Source: Hyphomicrobiales bacterium | GTDB lineage: Bacteria > Pseudomonadota > Alphaproteobacteria > Rhizobiales > Xanthobacteraceae | Direction of reading: 5' to 3' | NCBI GenBank assembly: GCA_003133345.1 | Contig: PKXB01000015.1 | Span: 1-6,242, forward strand | Length of the DNA stretch: 6,242 nt | In this document: positions 6,157 through 6,242 of the stretch, piece after piece | Layout of the letters: the number at the start of each line of letters is the position of its first letter | Position numbering within the stretch: position 1 is the first letter of the stretch | Notes under the pieces: generated by a model | What the model was told of the DNA's origin: nothing | Database searches by the model: none | Seen by the model: only the letters and a program-made list of their open reading frames with translations | Program-made: the position numbers and the translations under genes

Positions 6157-6185
6157 GAAAGCCCCGAGGTTTCCTCGGAGCTTTC
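6157..6185. terminator. Second hairpin terminator, probably for a convergent gene beyond the right edge
   Basis: GAAAGC (6157-6162) pairs with GCTTTC (6180-6185) and CCGAGG (6164-6169) with CCTCGG (6173-6178), around the loop TTT and with one C/A mismatch. On the minus strand the stem continues into TTTCTTTTCG, a better U tract than on the plus strand, so it best serves leftward transcription entering from the right edge. It may also back up the porin terminator. Confidence 0.65.
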
Positions 6186-6242
6186 CTGTTTGAGGCGCGC
6201 GTTCATGTCGTGTCGCCATTATGTCTGCTTCTCTAATCGGCC
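6186..6242. other. Right-edge stretch, no supported gene
   Basis: Only 57 bases. A minus-strand frame entering from the right edge ends at a TAA (6221-6219) with residues GRLEKQT, which would place a gene end about 34 bases before the terminator at 6157-6185. That is compatible with a convergent gene, but far too short to identify one. Confidence 0.2.

Overview
The window looks like chromosome of an alphaproteobacterium of the Bradyrhizobium / Nitrobacteraceae type. This is inferred from GC-rich coding DNA, an Omp25/Omp31-like porin with the rhizobial mature N-terminus (ADMLVKAP followed by SWTGCYVG), and an RND permease-adaptor pair of a style I associate with that group. No rRNA, tRNA or CRISPR array is visible.

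Layout, left to right. Positions 1-322 (minus strand) encode the N-terminal part of an integrase-core (rve-type) transposase that runs off the left edge and seems to lose family resemblance just before it. Positions 323-490 carry no gene but hold two adjacent inverted repeats, the second enclosing the adaptor stop codon. Positions 491-4880 hold a two-gene minus-strand operon: an RND efflux permease (1686-4880, transcribed first) overlapping by 11 nt a periplasmic adaptor (491-1696). Positions 4881-5297 are a 417-bp divergent intergenic region, partly AT-rich and full of inverted repeats. Positions 5298-6041 (plus strand) encode a small outer-membrane beta-barrel protein. Positions 6042-6242 hold two hairpin terminators with a compact perfect palindrome between them.

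The permease and adaptor should form the inner-membrane and periplasmic parts of a tripartite pump. The adaptor keeps the hairpin-tip motif used to dock a TolC-type channel, yet no outer-membrane factor gene follows it. The DNA where one could have been expected is occupied by transposase sequence, so the channel must come from elsewhere or was lost. The porin-like gene points the other way, is a different protein class, and is not a TolC substitute.

I do not see a clearly new multi-gene system. The signals most worth a second look are: a 75-bp nested palindrome with perfect 15-bp TG...CA ends between the divergent genes; a run of short inverted repeats upstream of the porin; loss of the canonical TM10 lysine in the permease proton relay; and a nine-codon ORF that overlaps the permease start as ATGA.
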